A stretch of DNA of 64,000 nt from assembly GCA_964564635.1 (NCBI GenBank), contig CAZMAR010000001.1, positions 310,001-374,000 on the forward strand, in the 5' to 3' direction. Below are positions 1 through 10,075 of this stretch, piece after piece. Position 1 is the first letter of the stretch, and each line of letters begins with the position of its first letter. Made by a program: the position numbers and the translations under genes. The notes under the pieces are model-generated. The model did no database searches. It was not told the origin of the DNA and worked only from the letters and a program-made list of their open reading frames with translations. The stretch comes from Tepidaquicella sp964564635. Lineage in GTDB: Bacteria; Bacteroidota; Ignavibacteria; Tepidaquicellales; Tepidaquicellaceae.

Positions 1-1100
1 CTAATTCGCTCCATACAATTAGGTTCTCTACAACCAAACTCATGACCAAGGTAAAGACATGGACTGCAAAAAATATCACTCTGTATTGCAATAGCATTTT
101 TACTATATGCACCCCAAATTTTTGGGTTTGTGGGACCATACAAAGAAATAGTTTTAATACCCAAACTTGCTGCCATATGCAAAATTCCAGTATTTCCACA
201 AACAACAAGGTCAGATAATTTAATTACAGAAAGTGCATTCCCTAAATTATTCTGTACGAATAAAATAGAGTTTGAATTAATCCCGTCAACAATCCTTTTA
301 CATTCGTTTAAATCCTTTTCTGGACCGGTAACTATAATTCTTACAAAAGGAAAATCCGAGATAATTTTTTTTCCTAACTCAACATAATTATCAAGATTCC
401 ACTCACGGGCAAATCCATCAGTACCAAAGCCGGGATGGAAAACGATAACATATTTATCTTTTAGACCTTCTTTTATCCAGAATTCTTTTGCAGAGTTTTC
501 TTCTTCCTGTGTAAGAAAAAATTCAAGCTTTTTATCCTCATCATCATTTGGATAAATACCAAGTGGTTCAAGTAAAGCGAGAAAATTCTCAACTTCGTGT
601 CTTGTATTTAGATGATCTGCAGTTGCATCAAAGAAATAGTGTTTATGTTGATTTTCTAACTTATATCCAATTAAAAACTTATGCTTCATAAATGCAGTAA
701 TAATTGCATCGATTCTTGACCATTGCTCACCATCTATAACGATGTCGTATTCCTTTTGTCTTAAAAATTTAATAAACTTAATAAATTTAAAAATGTTTTT
801 AAGAAATCCATACACATTAACACTTAAAACTTCATCAATGTAAGGAATGCGCTTTACCATTGCAACATTTAACTCGGTGCAAAGGAAAGTGATTTTAGCA
901 TCAGGATAGTTTTTTCTTAGAAGTCTAATGGTAGGCAATAAAAGAACTATGTCCCCAATCGCAGCAAACTTAATAAAAAAAATACTTTTGACTTCTACGG
1001 GGATATTTCTTTTTTTTCTCCTTTTAAATATTCTAATCACCTGCAAAATTGGAATTCCAAACAACCTATCAAGTTTTCTGTAAATTGGTCTTCGCTTCAT
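1..1100 (-). CDS. Glycosyltransferase family 9 (ADP-heptose:LPS heptosyltransferase-like), C-terminus cut by window edge
   Basis: The frame is open from an ATG at 1098-1100 to the first base of the window, so about 366 residues are visible and the stop lies outside. The N-terminus starts MKRRPIYRKLDRLFGIPILQ and then has the GT9 nucleotide-sugar fold entry KFAAIGDIVLLLPTIRLLR. The C-terminal half carries the donor-site patterns HPGFGTDG, CGNTGILHMAASLG and YGPTNP, followed by the cysteine cluster CSPCLYLGHEFGCREPNCM that is common near the end of GT9 enzymes. Family members transfer a sugar, classically heptose, to the lipopolysaccharide core at the inner face of the inner membrane. The actual sugar and acceptor cannot be read from sequence. 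A second GT9 gene lies at 50288-51310. The neighbour cdd is divergent. Confidence 0.85.
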   Translation of the reverse strand, partial: MKRRPIYRKLDRLFGIPILQVIRIFKRRKKRNIPVEVKSIFFIKFAAIGDIVLLLPTIRLLRKNYPDAKITFLCTELNVAMVKRIPYIDEVLSVNVYGFLKNIFKFIKFIKFLRQKEYDIVIDGEQWSRIDAIITAFMKHKFLIGYKLENQHKHYFFDATADHLNTRHEVENFLALLEPLGIYPNDDEDKKLEFFLTQEEENSAKEFWIKEGLKDKYVIVFHPGFGTDGFAREWNLDNYVELGKKIISDFPFVRIIVTGPEKDLNECKRIVDGINSNSILFVQNNLGNALSVIKLSDLVVCGNTGILHMAASLGIKTISLYGPTNPKIWGAYSKNAIAIQSDIFCSPCLYLGHEFGCREPNCMERI

Positions 1101-1178
1101 TAAGAGTTAATTCTGAATTTAATCTTTGATAATTTACCTATAAATTTATAAATTATCAATTATAACTTATTCAATAAA

Positions 1179-1568
1179 ATGCAAAATAAGTTTAAAGTTT
1201 TAATAAAAGCATCAAGAGATGCAAGAAAGAATTCTTATTCCCCTTTTTCACGGTTTAAAGTAGGAGCGGCTTTACTAACAGGAAGTGGTAAAATATATAC
1301 CGGCTGTAATATTGAAATTTCTTCTTTATCTTTAACCATTTGTGCTGAAAGAGTAGCATTTGCAAAAGCAATTTCAGAAGGTGAAAAACAGTTTATTGCA
1401 ATAGCAATTTCTACAAACAAAAACGGAATATTTTACCCCTGTGGTGCGTGTCTGCAATTTATGTCAGAATTTTCTAACAATATAAAAATAATCTTATCAA
1501 CATCGAAAGAATATTTTGAGATTTATAATTTAAAAAAATTACTTCCTAAAAAATTCAATTTAAAATAA
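1179..1568 (+). CDS. cdd: Cytidine deaminase
   Basis: This 129-residue protein has the length of the small homotetrameric cytidine deaminases, which hydrolyse cytidine or deoxycytidine to the uridine form in pyrimidine salvage. The zinc site is complete: C55-A-E57, with E57 the proton shuttle, and C88-G-A-C91 in the motif PCGACLQF. The N-terminal SPFSRFKVGAAL and TGCNIE segments are the usual nucleoside-binding elements. The gene is followed after 17 bases by thymidine kinase and then by a nucleoside-type binding lipoprotein, so the three probably form a salvage unit. The start at 1179 gives the expected N-terminus (MQNKFKVLIKASRDARKNSY). Confidence 0.95.
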   Translation: MQNKFKVLIKASRDARKNSYSPFSRFKVGAALLTGSGKIYTGCNIEISSLSLTICAERVAFAKAISEGEKQFIAIAISTNKNGIFYPCGACLQFMSEFSNNIKIILSTSKEYFEIYNLKKLLPKKFNLK

Positions 1569-1585
1569 ATTAACCATAATATACC

Positions 1586-2170
1586 ATGAGCGCTGAAATG
1601 AATGAACATTTACAAATCAGAACTTTCAAAAAATCCGGACATATTGAAGTAATCTGTGGAAGTATGTTTTCCGGAAAAACTGAAGAGCTGATAAGACGAA
1701 TAAGAAGAGCAGAAATTGCAAAACAGAGAGTAAAAGTTTTTAAGCCAAAAATTGATAATAGGTATAGCGATTCTTCAATTGTTACACATAATGAACAATC
1801 ATACCCTTCCGAAGTTGTGGATAAAGCAAGTGATATTCCGGATAAGTGCTTTGATTATGAAGTTATAGGTATTGATGAGGCACAATTCTTTGATAATGAT
1901 TTGATTGATGTATGCCAGATGTTAGCAGATTCTGGTAAGCGTGTTATAGTTGCTGGATTAGATCAGGACTATAGAGCGAAACCATTTGAACCAATCCCGC
2001 AACTTCTTGCAATAGCAGAATACATTACGAAAATTCACGCTGTTTGCGTCGTTTGTGGTGCTCCTGCAAACAGAACTCAAAGAGTAACCAAAGAAGCAGA
2101 TAGAGTATTAGTAGGTGGCAAAGACCACTATGAAGCCAGATGCAGATTACATCATACAATTCCAGATTAA
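1586..2170 (+). CDS. tdk: Thymidine kinase (type II)
   Basis: The enzyme phosphorylates thymidine (and deoxyuridine) with ATP. The 194 residues match the type II family in length and order. The Walker A loop GSMFSGKT is at residues 25-32. The Walker B/catalytic segment IDEAQFF contains E98, the expected general base. The lasso/zinc domain has CVVCGAPANRTQR followed by a later C-R-L-H-H segment, giving the structural zinc ligands. It lies directly downstream of cdd, and the start of the following lipoprotein gene is 14 bases beyond its stop, which suggests co-transcription. An alternative start at the internal ATG at codon 5 would shorten the protein by only four residues. Confidence 0.96.
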   Translation: MSAEMNEHLQIRTFKKSGHIEVICGSMFSGKTEELIRRIRRAEIAKQRVKVFKPKIDNRYSDSSIVTHNEQSYPSEVVDKASDIPDKCFDYEVIGIDEAQFFDNDLIDVCQMLADSGKRVIVAGLDQDYRAKPFEPIPQLLAIAEYITKIHAVCVVCGAPANRTQRVTKEADRVLVGGKDHYEARCRLHHTIPD

Positions 2171-2184
2171 ATAAATTAATTTAT

Positions 2185-3201
2185 ATGAATAAGAAAATTA
2201 TAATTATAATACTTGTAATAGCAGGCTTAAACTTTTTCTTTCTTACTTCCTGTAAAAATGAGAAAAAAGAATCAACAAAAACAAAATTAGGATTAGTATT
2301 TGATGTAGGAGGTAGAGGAGATAAATCTTTTAATGATGCAGCGTATAAAGGGCTCGAAATGGCAAAAAATGAATTAGGAATTGATTTTGAAGTTATAGAC
2401 CCCGGTGATGGGTCAGATAGAGAATCTGCTTTGAGGATATTAGCACAAAAAAAAGATATAGGATTGATTTTTGGAGTTGGTTTCATTTTCAGCGATGATA
2501 TTACAAATATAGCAAAAGAATTTCCGGATAAAAAATTTGTTTGTATTGATTATACAGTTAACCCTAATAAGCCCATACCACCAAATTTACTTGCAATTAC
2601 ATTTAAAGAAGAAGAAGGCTCTTTTTTAGTAGGAGTCATTGCTGGATTAATTACAAAGACAAAAACTGTTGGATTTGTGGGCGGAATGCAATCTTCATTA
2701 ATAAAAAAATTTGAAATTGGATATACGGAAGGTGTAAAATATGTATGCAAAGAATGTAATGTGCTATCTGCTTATGTTGGTGTTACCGGCGAAGGGTTTA
2801 AAAATGCACCAAAAGCAAAAGAGATTGCACTTGCCCAATATAATAATGATGCAGACATTATTTTTCACGCTTCAGGTCTATCGGGTATAGGAGTTTTTGA
2901 AGCCGCTCGCGAAACTAAAAATTTTGCTATTGGAGTTGATATGAATCAATGGGCAGAAGCCCCGGGATTTGTTCTTACAAGTATGACTAAACAAGTAGAT
3001 GAAATGATTTTACTCGCAGCGAAGGATTTTATAAATGGAAATTTTAAAAGTGAAATTAAGAGTATTGGATTAAAAGAAAAAGGTGTAGATTATGTTTATG
3101 ATGAGAATAACAAAAATTTAATCCCTGAAAATGTGCGTAATAAAGTAGAGGAAATTAGAAACAAGATTATTAACAATGAAATTGTGATTCCCTTAAAATA
3201 A
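2185..3201 (+). CDS. BMP/PnrA-family substrate-binding lipoprotein (nucleoside type)
   Basis: The 338-residue protein begins MNKKIIIIILVIAGLNFFFL and has a lipobox LTSC, so it should be a lipoprotein. The ATG at 2185 is chosen over an upstream one at 2140, because the latter lies inside tdk and would put 15 extra residues before the signal peptide. The mature part has the family hallmark GGRGDKSFNDAAYKGLEMAK and later VGFVGGMQSSLIKKFEIGY and DADIIFHASGLSGIGVFEA, typical of the Med/BMP periplasmic binding family (PnrA, TmpC). Characterised members bind purine nucleosides for an ABC transporter. The adjacency to cdd and tdk supports a nucleoside ligand. No ATPase or permease gene is next to it in this window. 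Confidence 0.88.
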   Translation: MNKKIIIIILVIAGLNFFFLTSCKNEKKESTKTKLGLVFDVGGRGDKSFNDAAYKGLEMAKNELGIDFEVIDPGDGSDRESALRILAQKKDIGLIFGVGFIFSDDITNIAKEFPDKKFVCIDYTVNPNKPIPPNLLAITFKEEEGSFLVGVIAGLITKTKTVGFVGGMQSSLIKKFEIGYTEGVKYVCKECNVLSAYVGVTGEGFKNAPKAKEIALAQYNNDADIIFHASGLSGIGVFEAARETKNFAIGVDMNQWAEAPGFVLTSMTKQVDEMILLAAKDFINGNFKSEIKSIGLKEKGVDYVYDENNKNLIPENVRNKVEEIRNKIINNEIVIPLK

Positions 3202-3235
3202 TTTTCAAAGACACTTTTCTTAAAAGTTATTAAAT

Positions 3236-6200
3236 TTAATTAATAGAAATTCTTATATTCAGTCCCCCTTCATTAGAAGTTCTTGGAATTGTTGTTAATG
3301 TATTTTGTAAAGGTTCAGTTCTTATGTATTTATAAAAGAATTGCAACTGAACCTTAGAGCTAAGAGAATATTGAATAGTTGGATTTATGGTAGTAACTGA
3401 AGAACCGCTACCGGGAATTTTTTCTGGCTCTGGCATTCCTACATTAAACCTGTAATCAATAGGTTCATTATTATTTTTACTAATAGTCAATGATACCGAG
3501 ATATCATTCTTCAAATACAATCCAAATAACGGTAAATCAAATCCTGCTTTTGAGAAATTTGCTGTAATAGCAAAGTCATTTGTGTAAAGAGATTGTATAA
3601 GAGATGAAGAGGGTGTAAGTATTAAATTACGTGATTTATTTATCCTGACAGATGCAGTTAAATTCCCGCCAAAAATCTCTTTAAAAGTAATATTTATTCC
3701 GATTAATGGATTAAAAGATTGAGTTACTGTTTGTTTATCTATTAGTTGAATACCCCTGAAATCAGTTTTTGAAGATTCATTATACTCTGCTGTAAATGTA
3801 TTCTCGACCGTCACAGAAGTAGCAAACTCAGAGAATAGAGGAAATGCTTCCAGACCAGAAATTGAAAGAGACCAATTTGGAAATGGGAATGAAGAAATAT
3901 TCTTTTTAAAACCGCTTGATAAATTCTTGATGTTTTCATCAGGATTAGTGGAACCTTCATATTTAAACTTATCTACGTCACCAATAAGAAAAATTGAGTA
4001 CCCATCAGTAAAGCTACTATTAGTAATAGGATTTAACCTTCCAACACCATCAGGTGCAGAAGTGTATTGATTACTTTCATTGTTTCCAAAATTCTTTTTA
4101 AAAGTTAGATTAACTCTGATAGACGATGGAATTATTGGTGTAATAATAGCATTAAAGGTTAATGAATTTGTCTGGTTATTCTGGTCTGTTATTAACAGGT
4201 CTGGTACTCTTTTACCGGGGTTTCTGTTAAAGCCAAGTTGATAATTAACCGGCGGTCCATACTTTTCATCCGATAAGAATCCTAACCAGAAATTAGTAAA
4301 ACCGGGTCTTCCCTGCACGCCTCCATTAGCAACTGTATTTGTTTGTGTAAAATTAACAGATACATTATCCGGTATAAATGACCTGAGAATCTTCAATAAA
4401 TCTATTGGTTCATCAAATGGCTTGCGCGAGGGCGTATAATCAGGTTGAGATTGAGAGCTTAAAGTTTTAATCTTTATACCATCATCTCCAGTTTTAAATA
4501 TTTTAAAAATCTCACCAATTTTTATGTTTGCAGTTGTATTGATATTATTTGAAAATCCGACATTGTACCCTACATTTCTTGTAGTATTAGGATTCATCCA
4601 CCCATAAGTAACATTATAATTCAAGTTTATATCTAAATAATTCTTCAAAATCGGAATGTTAAACTTTGGATTAAAAATAGTAGTTTGTTGAAAATCAAGA
4701 TCCCTACCAAAATTTACAAATGCCTGATTAAAGAAAATTTCTTTAAGTATTTCAGAACCAGTTCTCTGATATTTGTTACTATCCCCATAAGTTTCAAAAC
4801 CGGATAAATCACTTCCAATCTTTAGAGTATAACTACCTGTTAAATCTATTACCCAATTTTCAATAAATTTCCAATTGAAATTAAAACCTCTATTTGATCT
4901 GAAATTTCTACCAACGGGGTCATCAAAAAACAATTTCCTCTGTCGAGATTGACTCTGAGACCGAATAAAATCAACGCTTGCTGAGAAATTATCCGAGAAT
5001 AACGGAACAAACGGAATAAATGGTAAGAATAAATACACCTTTGCGTTCTTATATTCTTCTCCTAAGTTTATCAATTTATTTATATTAAAATAAAGCGATT
5101 TTGAAAGACCAAAATCTGTATTAAGAATAAGAGCACCATTATAACTGAATTCATATTTATTCCTAAATGTATAGTCCCTGTAAGTTTGATTCATTGAGGA
5201 GAAATTCAAGGTCAGAGAATTTACAAATGTTTTTACGAAATAATTACTACTTGGTATTTTAATACCTGCTCCATTAATTGAAAATTCGTCTCTTACCGTT
5301 AATGTTTGAGCTTCTAATTTAATACTCTCTGATGCTTCTCTTGCAAGATTCTCATCATTCGTTAAAGCAAGTACCTGCCTATATTTTTCTTCAGCAGCTT
5401 TTTCTAATTCTATATCTGAACCAGGATAATACTTTGGATTTATAAAATTTTCAAAATGTCTGAAATTTATTGGTAAATTCAAAAAGTCTTTCCATTCTTT
5501 TGAGATCAACATAGATACAGCATTGTTTATTATTTTATGTGCGTTTAGACTAATGCCTATATCCCATTGTGTACCTGTTACTCGTGTGCCAACTCGTGTT
5601 TCAACGGAATGATAATTAGGGTCAATTTTATTATAGTTAATATTTATAGTAGCAAGGTCAGCCACCTTAATGGAAGCATTCATATTAAAAGCATAACCAT
5701 TGTCATCATTCACTTTAAGTACTCTGATTTCATTAAACCAGACACTCCCTGTTAAAACAGCATTGGGCCCCGCTTTGTTTTTTTCAACACCTAATTCAAA
5801 CTGTTTAATTGAATTCAGAGAAGGATTACCTCTGATTCTGTAATATGCACCCGGCGGACCGTTTGGAACAGGTTTCTCAACTATCTCCTGAATTGAATCT
5901 CTCGAAATTTTAAGGCTTGTTAAATCCGAAAATACTATCGTCACCTCATTATATTTGTTCCATGGTTGTCCTGGTCTTATATCAGGATGAATTGGAGCAC
6001 GATATTCATAATAATTGTTCGAATCTGTACCAAATCTTATTATCATAGTAGCATCATAAACAACTTCATTTGTATAATTAAAATTCGGATCACCATTAAC
6101 AAACAACTTCATCATTTTATAGTTAAATAAATCAAGAGTCTGAGTCTTGTAATCCTTTACAACAATTTTTCTTTGTCCATTAACTAAATTTTTTACCTCA

Positions 6201-9200
6201 AGCGAAAGTGATTGTTCATTAGATTTTGTATCTACACCACTTGTATTTCTTATTGTCTGCCTTAAAATATCACCAGGAACCGGGCTCTGATATATCTGTG
6301 GATTTTCTTCTATACTTACTACAGAAACATTATAAGTTGTATCACTTTTATCTGGTTTGTACCATTGATTACCAACGAGATTAAAATCTACAATTGCCAA
6401 CTTAACCTCTTGATTGACCCCCTTAATCCAAAACCTGACAAATTCAATATTTGTCAGAGAAGGATTATTAACCACTTTAGAAAACTCAGATAGTGGAATT
6501 CTATATTGGAACCAACCACTACCAGGTTCCCCTCTTCCGGAAATTCTTTTATTATTTGTTGTATCTAAAGAAATTTCATATTCAAAATATGCATTATAAG
6601 AATCAAGAGTACTGTTTCTATTTAGGTCTTCAGTATCGGGTCTATTACCACCTTCAAAATATGCATTGTTTTGAGTTCCATTAATTATATCAAAATTTAC
6701 TACCCCTTGCACCTTACTATTATCATCACCAGCAGGGTCTTGATATAAAAAGTCATCTAAAGTTAAATTTGTATCATTTATCTGATTATATAGTGCAAGT
6801 TCCTCAGGATCAGTTAGGAAATCTAATCCTATATCTTCATTTGGGTCAAGTTGTCCATTACTGTTTTTATCTTCTGTATCAAGTATACCATTTGGGATAG
6901 CATCTTCGGAAATCTGCCCTAAATCTATATAGATTTTTGCATTAGTAAAATTCTGATTGTTACCAGTATTATCTATTTTCATATTAAACTCTATAAAACT
7001 GATATTCTCATTTAACAAATCAGTCGTAGTTGTATTAAGAAACTTCATTATTCCGTTCCAATTGGTATATTTATTAGTTGTATCAAAACCTCTCTGGTAA
7101 TAATTATAAACACCTCTTTGATTTGGATTAAACACTATATATAAAGGAGTTAATCTATCCTGTCCGGGTTGAACATCTCTTGCAGGATAAACTTTTTTTA
7201 CCTCTACATCTCCCTGAATATTAAACCATCTCATTCTTCCTCTCTTTGCCTGTTTTAATGAGTCATTAATTCCAATTGATGAATCAACGGGCAAGGAACT
7301 TATTGTCCATTGAGAAAATGTTGTGCCAAGGGAGATAATTTTCTTTGCACCTTCCATATCATCTATGTATGCAACTGCTTCATTATTATCCTGCGGAATA
7401 CGGCTTTTTAAAGTATTTGGGTCAGGTGCAATTAAAGCAAACTCAGAATTTAAAGTGATTACAGATTCCTCTTTTGTATTATATCCTGGTAAAAAATTAA
7501 CAAGGTTTGTAAGAGGTTTAATTTTGAACTCACTCTTAAAATCCAACCCAAACACAGAATTATTAGTTGGTTCTTCCCCAATTCTAACTTTATCATTTAG
7601 CGTTTCCTGTCGTAGATTTACAAAAGTAAATCCTAAACTTGTTTTATCTGATATTTTATAATTTGCTCTTGCACCTATTAATGTTTTAGATGCAAGGGAA
7701 AACAAATCATTTGTTTCATAAGAAATTTTGAGGCCTGATGATGCAAGAGCCTGCGGATTTCTTATTACTACGATACCAGTTGAATAATCTACAGTATAGT
7801 CAACATTCTCAATTAACTTTTGTTCTCTATCGTATATTTCAACACTTCCAACAACAACATTAAAACCAAGATTAATTGTATTGCTTAATCCTGCTTCTCC
7901 CTTTGCAGTACCTTTTATTTTATACCTTGTTGCCAGAGGAAAAGTAGTTGCTTCATTTTTAACTTTTGTATATAATTGCGAGAAGAAATACGAAGTATCT
8001 GCCCCTGCCTCACTTATATTATCAAAGAATGGTCTTAAAGTCGGAAATATAATATCCCCTGATTCAATATTTATAGTAAGTCCTGGTAGAAAATCAAACA
8101 CATTATCCGGCGGTGGATTCCTTGTGGTCCCCTGATATCTATCAAGCCCTACTATTTGCAGCAATTGCTTCTGACCACTTTGGGTTGGGATGACAGGAAC
8201 ATCAACATTCTCCTCATTTGTGTAATAAATATTTAAACTAAATCCTTCCTGTATTACTTTTGATACGGGTAATCTATAAATATTTCGTAATTTAAGCTCC
8301 CAGGCAAGCGGAGTTGCATCCGGATTTAAATTACGGCACTTAACCATCTTTAATACAAGTGTATCACTATTCTGCGGTTTATCTTTACTGCTTCTACCAA
8401 ACTTTTCACCCTTTTTGGTTCTATAAGTAACAGCCACAACATAGTTTTCAGGAATATTTACTTTCAGACTTATAAAACCTGCATAAGGATTTATATAATA
8501 CTCATTTGCCTCAAGTTTCCTGAAAAGTCCAAAAAATCTTATTCCCTGAATTTCATTTGTATTTATTAAGGTATCATAATTAACTGTTGATGCTTCAGGT
8601 AACATAGTAATTGCAACTGCACTCCTTTTTCTACTATCAGTTATATCTGTCTGAACCCAAACTTCAAAACTATTATCACCGGACAAAACTTGATTGCTAT
8701 CAGTTTTTGGACTAATTACACCAGTAGTATTATTATAATAATCAAGAAAACTTGATTTATATACTGTATCAAGGAAATAATGATTATCTGAATAATCAAA
8801 AACATTTATTTGAAATTCCTGAGATTGACTTCCACCCGTAAAATCCTTTCTCTCACGCTTACTCTTTTTCTGAGAAAATACCGATGTCAAGGTTAAAGGA
8901 CCGAGTTTAAAATCACCTTTAACACCAAAGAGAGCCTGCGATGACTGAATTAAACTTGAGCCAGTTTCAAGAGAAACATTACCACCTTCAATTTTTTGGA
9001 TTACTTCATCTTTATAACCTGTATATTTTATTCGTAATTGATTTTCAAAATCAAATGTTCTTTGTGTGTTCCAGTCTGCATCAATAGTTAATTTATCACC
9101 TACAGTTCCTTTGGCTGTAATTTGTAGGTCTTGTTTAAAATTAATATTTTTCTGATTACCAAGTAAATTACTCAATATTACTTGGTCACTCTTTATACTT

Positions 9201-9805
9201 TGGTAAGAGGCTGTTAAGTCTACTGTTCCATTTATCCTTAGATTAATAGTTGGAGGACCGAAAATAGTCTCCGTTTTAAATGGTAGAGGAATTGTAATAT
9301 CTGTAAATTTTTCAAATAGTTTTGTTAAATCATCTGACACCTGTCCACGAAACTTTTCAGAAACAATATTGTACATTGAGGTTTTAAAATTCACCTCTGA
9401 CATTTGCTCCAGGTATTTATCAATAGGTAACTGAAGTGGTACATTTATCGGTTCTCCATAAAATGTTTTCGAAATAGTTATATTTCCTGCTGAGTCAAGT
9501 TTTATTTCTTTTTTTATTGAAGAAGCATCACCTAATAAAATGGGTGAGATATTATATTCTATCTTATTGGTATAGGAAAATTCCCTCTCATACACAAAAT
9601 ACTTTATTCTTGCAGTTGAATCCCCCTTAAATACATTTAAAGTGTCTCTATAAATTTTACTTGTATCTTGACCTTTTATATAAGAAGAATCACCAGAGAC
9701 AAATCTTTTACCATCTATATCACGACGCCCCTGTGCATTTACTTCTCCTACCAGGAAAGTAATAGTTAAAATACTTAACAATATTTTTATATATAGTTTT
9801 TCCAA
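3236..9805 (-). CDS. sprA: SprA, type IX secretion system outer-membrane translocon
   Basis: At 2189 residues this is close to the size of SprA/Sov proteins (about 2300-2500), the giant beta-barrel through which T9SS cargo crosses the outer membrane. It begins with a signal peptide (LYIKILLSILTITFLVGEVNAQ). The N-terminal third contains SprA-type patterns such as LPFKTETIFGPPTINLRING and GTVGDKLTIDADWNTQRTFD; the middle has VAYIDDMEGAKKIISLGTTF and a long mixed beta region with calcium-loop-like DTEDKNSNGQLDPNED. The C-terminal part is rich in alternating aromatic strands and ends on an aromatic-poor RISIN. It is a single gene with no frameshift. The gene is divergent from the peptidase/barrel gene at 10076, and three T9SS-sorted proteins lie nearby. 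Confidence 0.95.
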   Translation of the reverse strand: MEKLYIKILLSILTITFLVGEVNAQGRRDIDGKRFVSGDSSYIKGQDTSKIYRDTLNVFKGDSTARIKYFVYEREFSYTNKIEYNISPILLGDASSIKKEIKLDSAGNITISKTFYGEPINVPLQLPIDKYLEQMSEVNFKTSMYNIVSEKFRGQVSDDLTKLFEKFTDITIPLPFKTETIFGPPTINLRINGTVDLTASYQSIKSDQVILSNLLGNQKNINFKQDLQITAKGTVGDKLTIDADWNTQRTFDFENQLRIKYTGYKDEVIQKIEGGNVSLETGSSLIQSSQALFGVKGDFKLGPLTLTSVFSQKKSKRERKDFTGGSQSQEFQINVFDYSDNHYFLDTVYKSSFLDYYNNTTGVISPKTDSNQVLSGDNSFEVWVQTDITDSRKRSAVAITMLPEASTVNYDTLINTNEIQGIRFFGLFRKLEANEYYINPYAGFISLKVNIPENYVVAVTYRTKKGEKFGRSSKDKPQNSDTLVLKMVKCRNLNPDATPLAWELKLRNIYRLPVSKVIQEGFSLNIYYTNEENVDVPVIPTQSGQKQLLQIVGLDRYQGTTRNPPPDNVFDFLPGLTINIESGDIIFPTLRPFFDNISEAGADTSYFFSQLYTKVKNEATTFPLATRYKIKGTAKGEAGLSNTINLGFNVVVGSVEIYDREQKLIENVDYTVDYSTGIVVIRNPQALASSGLKISYETNDLFSLASKTLIGARANYKISDKTSLGFTFVNLRQETLNDKVRIGEEPTNNSVFGLDFKSEFKIKPLTNLVNFLPGYNTKEESVITLNSEFALIAPDPNTLKSRIPQDNNEAVAYIDDMEGAKKIISLGTTFSQWTISSLPVDSSIGINDSLKQAKRGRMRWFNIQGDVEVKKVYPARDVQPGQDRLTPLYIVFNPNQRGVYNYYQRGFDTTNKYTNWNGIMKFLNTTTTDLLNENISFIEFNMKIDNTGNNQNFTNAKIYIDLGQISEDAIPNGILDTEDKNSNGQLDPNEDIGLDFLTDPEELALYNQINDTNLTLDDFLYQDPAGDDNSKVQGVVNFDIINGTQNNAYFEGGNRPDTEDLNRNSTLDSYNAYFEYEISLDTTNNKRISGRGEPGSGWFQYRIPLSEFSKVVNNPSLTNIEFVRFWIKGVNQEVKLAIVDFNLVGNQWYKPDKSDTTYNVSVVSIEENPQIYQSPVPGDILRQTIRNTSGVDTKSNEQSLSLEVKNLVNGQRKIVVKDYKTQTLDLFNYKMMKLFVNGDPNFNYTNEVVYDATMIIRFGTDSNNYYEYRAPIHPDIRPGQPWNKYNEVTIVFSDLTSLKISRDSIQEIVEKPVPNGPPGAYYRIRGNPSLNSIKQFELGVEKNKAGPNAVLTGSVWFNEIRVLKVNDDNGYAFNMNASIKVADLATININYNKIDPNYHSVETRVGTRVTGTQWDIGISLNAHKIINNAVSMLISKEWKDFLNLPINFRHFENFINPKYYPGSDIELEKAAEEKYRQVLALTNDENLAREASESIKLEAQTLTVRDEFSINGAGIKIPSSNYFVKTFVNSLTLNFSSMNQTYRDYTFRNKYEFSYNGALILNTDFGLSKSLYFNINKLINLGEEYKNAKVYLFLPFIPFVPLFSDNFSASVDFIRSQSQSRQRKLFFDDPVGRNFRSNRGFNFNWKFIENWVIDLTGSYTLKIGSDLSGFETYGDSNKYQRTGSEILKEIFFNQAFVNFGRDLDFQQTTIFNPKFNIPILKNYLDINLNYNVTYGWMNPNTTRNVGYNVGFSNNINTTANIKIGEIFKIFKTGDDGIKIKTLSSQSQPDYTPSRKPFDEPIDLLKILRSFIPDNVSVNFTQTNTVANGGVQGRPGFTNFWLGFLSDEKYGPPVNYQLGFNRNPGKRVPDLLITDQNNQTNSLTFNAIITPIIPSSIRVNLTFKKNFGNNESNQYTSAPDGVGRLNPITNSSFTDGYSIFLIGDVDKFKYEGSTNPDENIKNLSSGFKKNISSFPFPNWSLSISGLEAFPLFSEFATSVTVENTFTAEYNESSKTDFRGIQLIDKQTVTQSFNPLIGINITFKEIFGGNLTASVRINKSRNLILTPSSSLIQSLYTNDFAITANFSKAGFDLPLFGLYLKNDISVSLTISKNNNEPIDYRFNVGMPEPEKIPGSGSSVTTINPTIQYSLSSKVQLQFFYKYIRTEPLQNTLTTIPRTSNEGGLNIRISIN

Positions 9806-9826
9806 AAACTATATCAAGTTTAACTG

Positions 9827-9834
9827 CAAATTTA
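9827..9834 (-). promoter_or_regulatory. Putative -7 box (TAnnTTTG) of sprA
   Basis: Read on the minus strand the eight bases are TAAATTTG, a perfect match to the Bacteroidota -7 consensus TAnnTTTG, 21 bases before the sprA ATG. No clear TTTG element is visible at -33. In such AT-rich DNA the match could be chance. Confidence 0.35.
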
Positions 9835-10075
9835 ATATTTATAACATCGTAAAACTATCTCTATATTACTCTCCTGTTTTTGTGAAACATATTGAAAATA
9901 AATAATAAAATCAAAATAAAAAAATCATATCTGAATTATACTAAAAATGACTTTTAATTAAAAAGAAAATACTTATTTTTATATAAATAACTTTTATGCA
10001 AAATTTTTTGTTAAATAAAAAAAGGAGATAATATTGTTAATAATTCGACTTTATGTTTAATTAAATTATTCTGCT

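Noticed and set aside
7323..7661. Open frame of 112 codons antisense to sprA
   Set aside because: It lies wholly within the well-supported sprA frame and its translation has no domain, signal or start-site support; it is a shadow of the real gene.
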